Shown here: positions 62,842 through 64,000 of the stretch, piece by piece
Numbering within the stretch: the first letter of the stretch is position 1
How the letters are laid out: each line of letters starts with the position of its first letter
Origin: Pedobacter namyangjuensis
GTDB lineage: Bacteria > Bacteroidota > Bacteroidia > Sphingobacteriales > Sphingobacteriaceae
NCBI RefSeq assembly: GCF_003313325.1
Contig: NZ_QMHQ01000004.1
Span: forward strand, 1 to 64,000
Direction: 5' to 3'
Length of the DNA: 64,000 nt
The notes under the pieces: model-generated
Told to the model about the DNA's origin: nothing
Seen by the model: only the letters and a program-made list of their open reading frames with translations
The model's database searches: none
Translations under genes and position numbers: made by a program

Positions 62842-63519
62842 ATGAAAAAATATATATTGTCTGCATTAGTTTTATTTGCTACCACGCAATTAGCCAATGC
62901 ACAAAAAGGTTTTAAACCTTTATTTGATGGTAAAACTACTACAGGATGGCACACCTACGGAAAAACAACGGTAGGAAATGCGTGGAAGGTTGAAGATGGC
63001 GTTTTACACTTCGACCCAAAAGCTAAAAATAATGATGGTGGCGATTTAGTTACGGATAAAGAATACAGCAATTTCCATTTAAAAATAGACTGGAAAGTTT
63101 CTCCAAAGGCCAATAGTGGTATTATTTTCTTTGTTAAGGAAGAACCTAAATACAGGCAGACTTATTTAACCGGACCAGAAATGCAGGTTATTGACAATGA
63201 TGGCCACCCAGACGCAAAAATCACTAAGCACCGTGCTGGCGACTTATACGATATGCTTAAAAGTACATCAGAACCGGTTAAGCCTGTTGGCGAATGGAAC
63301 ACTGCTGAAATCATTAGTAAAAACGGAAAACTAACCTTTGTTTTAAATGGTGTTAAAATAGTAAAAACCACCATGTGGGACGATAATTGGAAAGCTCTGA
63401 TTGCTGGGAGCAAATTTAAAACCTGGCAAGGTTTCGGTACCTACAAAAGCGGAAAAATTGCTTTGCAAGATCACGGAGATGAAGTTTGGTTCAAAAATAT
63501 CCTAATTAAAGAATTGTAA
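62842..63519 (+). CDS. DUF1080 (3-keto-disaccharide hydrolase) protein
   Basis: A 225-residue exported protein, signal peptide ending ANAQ. The remainder is a single DUF1080 concanavalin-like domain: FKPLFDGKTTTGWHTYGK, LVTDKEYSNFHLKIDWKV, ANSGIIFFVKEEPKYRQTYL, WNTAEIISKNGKLTFVLNGV and the C-terminal IALQDHGDEVWFKNILIKEL. The family is described as 3-keto-glucoside hydrolases/lyases acting on products of glucoside 3-dehydrogenases, and the genes beside it fit that. Periplasmic. Confidence 0.9.
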   Translation: MKKYILSALVLFATTQLANAQKGFKPLFDGKTTTGWHTYGKTTVGNAWKVEDGVLHFDPKAKNNDGGDLVTDKEYSNFHLKIDWKVSPKANSGIIFFVKEEPKYRQTYLTGPEMQVIDNDGHPDAKITKHRAGDLYDMLKSTSEPVKPVGEWNTAEIISKNGKLTFVLNGVKIVKTTMWDDNWKALIAGSKFKTWQGFGTYKSGKIALQDHGDEVWFKNILIKEL

Positions 63520-63522
63520 AAA

Positions 63523-63548
63523 CTCAGCCAAAAGCGTTGAGCTTTTTT
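63523..63548 (+). terminator. Weak terminator after the DUF1080 gene
   Basis: CTCAGC (63523-63528) pairs with GTTGAG (63536-63541; one G-U pair), followed by CTTTTTT. Partial terminator before the transporter gene. Confidence 0.5.
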
Positions 63549-63582
63549 GCTTTTCGCTTTAAGCGTACTAAAACCTAAACAA

Positions 63583-64000
63583 ATGAACTCAATTATCCGT
63601 ACTAAACTATCTTTCATGATGTTCCTAGAATTTTTTGTCTGGGGAGCATGGTTTGTTACATTAGGTACATTTTTAGATAAAAATTTAAGTGCAACAGGTG
63701 CTGAATCGGGCTCTGTATTCTCTACTCAATCTTGGGGCGCAATTGTAGCACCGTTTATTATTGGCTTAATTGCCGACCGTTATTTTAATGCCGAAAAGAT
63801 TTTAGGTATTCTACACATTATTGGTGCTTTTTTGATGTATCAGATGTACAATGCTACAGACGTAACAGTATTCTACCCTTACGTACTAGGTTATATGATT
63901 TTGTTTATGCCAACCTTGGCATTAGTAAACTCGGTATCTTTTAATCAAATGACCGATCCAGAAAAAGATTTTTCGAAAATTAGAGTTTGGGGAACCATTG
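63583..64000 (+). CDS. MFS transporter, nucleoside/sugar permease type (partial)
   Basis: The first 139 codons of a gene cut by the window end. Begins MNSIIRTKLSFMMFLEFFVWGAW, with at least three membrane helices in view and the MFS-type turn IADRYFNAEKILG after the second. The pattern fits the NupG/nucleoside-H+ symporter-like group, often found in sugar-catabolism clusters of Bacteroidota. In this cluster it probably brings the released keto-sugar into the cell (inference). The stop codon is beyond base 64000. Confidence 0.8.
   Translation, partial: MNSIIRTKLSFMMFLEFFVWGAWFVTLGTFLDKNLSATGAESGSVFSTQSWGAIVAPFIIGLIADRYFNAEKILGILHIIGAFLMYQMYNATDVTVFYPYVLGYMILFMPTLALVNSVSFNQMTDPEKDFSKIRVWGTI

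Overview
The window looks like chromosomal DNA from a free-living member of the Bacteroidota, most likely family Sphingobacteriaceae (Pedobacter-like). Evidence: AT-rich DNA, a SusC/SusD pair, many lipoproteins, head-GIN and DUF5686 proteins, starts without Shine-Dalgarno sequences, and repeated TAnnTTTG promoter -7 elements of the Bacteroidetes sigma-A type. This placement is inference; no rRNA or tRNA gene is in the window. There is no phage, CRISPR array or intact insertion sequence.

Region 1 (1-11500) is mostly housekeeping: a strong leftward promoter at the left edge, a CoA-binding protein, a FAD dehydrogenase, a LemA/TPM-domain cluster, a Nudix hydrolase, dnaA with DnaA-box-like sites upstream, a split methylmalonyl-CoA mutase large subunit, an A-type Fe-S carrier and a MacB-like permease. 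Region 2 (11500-23500) is a surface-polysaccharide locus: a CpsB-type phosphatase, GalE, UDP-xylose synthase and UDP-glucose dehydrogenase supplying UDP-sugars, then GT2, GT4, GT92-like and Caps_synth-like transferases and a Stealth-type sugar-phosphate transferase. Region 3 (23600-38850) holds ferrochelatase, IspH, an acyltransferase with a replaced catalytic histidine, RlmD, a TetR regulator coupled to a Rieske-like lipoprotein and pheS, an esterase, Kbl, a DUF5686 outer-membrane protein and TrhO.

Region 4 (38950-53850) is a polysaccharide utilization locus: a membrane-anchored propeller/HTH regulator, SusC, SusD, a LamG lipoprotein, two GH144/glucoamylase-like lipoproteins, a GH3 beta-glucosidase and an esterase. 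The GH144-GH3 pairing points to beta-1,2-glucan as substrate. After YebC and an SDR threonine dehydrogenase, region 5 (56196-64000, running off the end) looks like a 3-keto-glycoside pathway: a small subunit, a GMC flavoprotein and a cytochrome c that would form a glucoside 3-dehydrogenase, two Gfo/Idh oxidoreductases, a sugar isomerase, a DUF1080 protein and an MFS transporter.

The least explained content is between genes. At least five diverged copies of one short repeat (ends AAACCCGA and GCGGGACT) lie in intergenic gaps, two of them as an inverted pair, and a separate cluster of small GATT-N3-AATC hairpins lies at 30670-30840.
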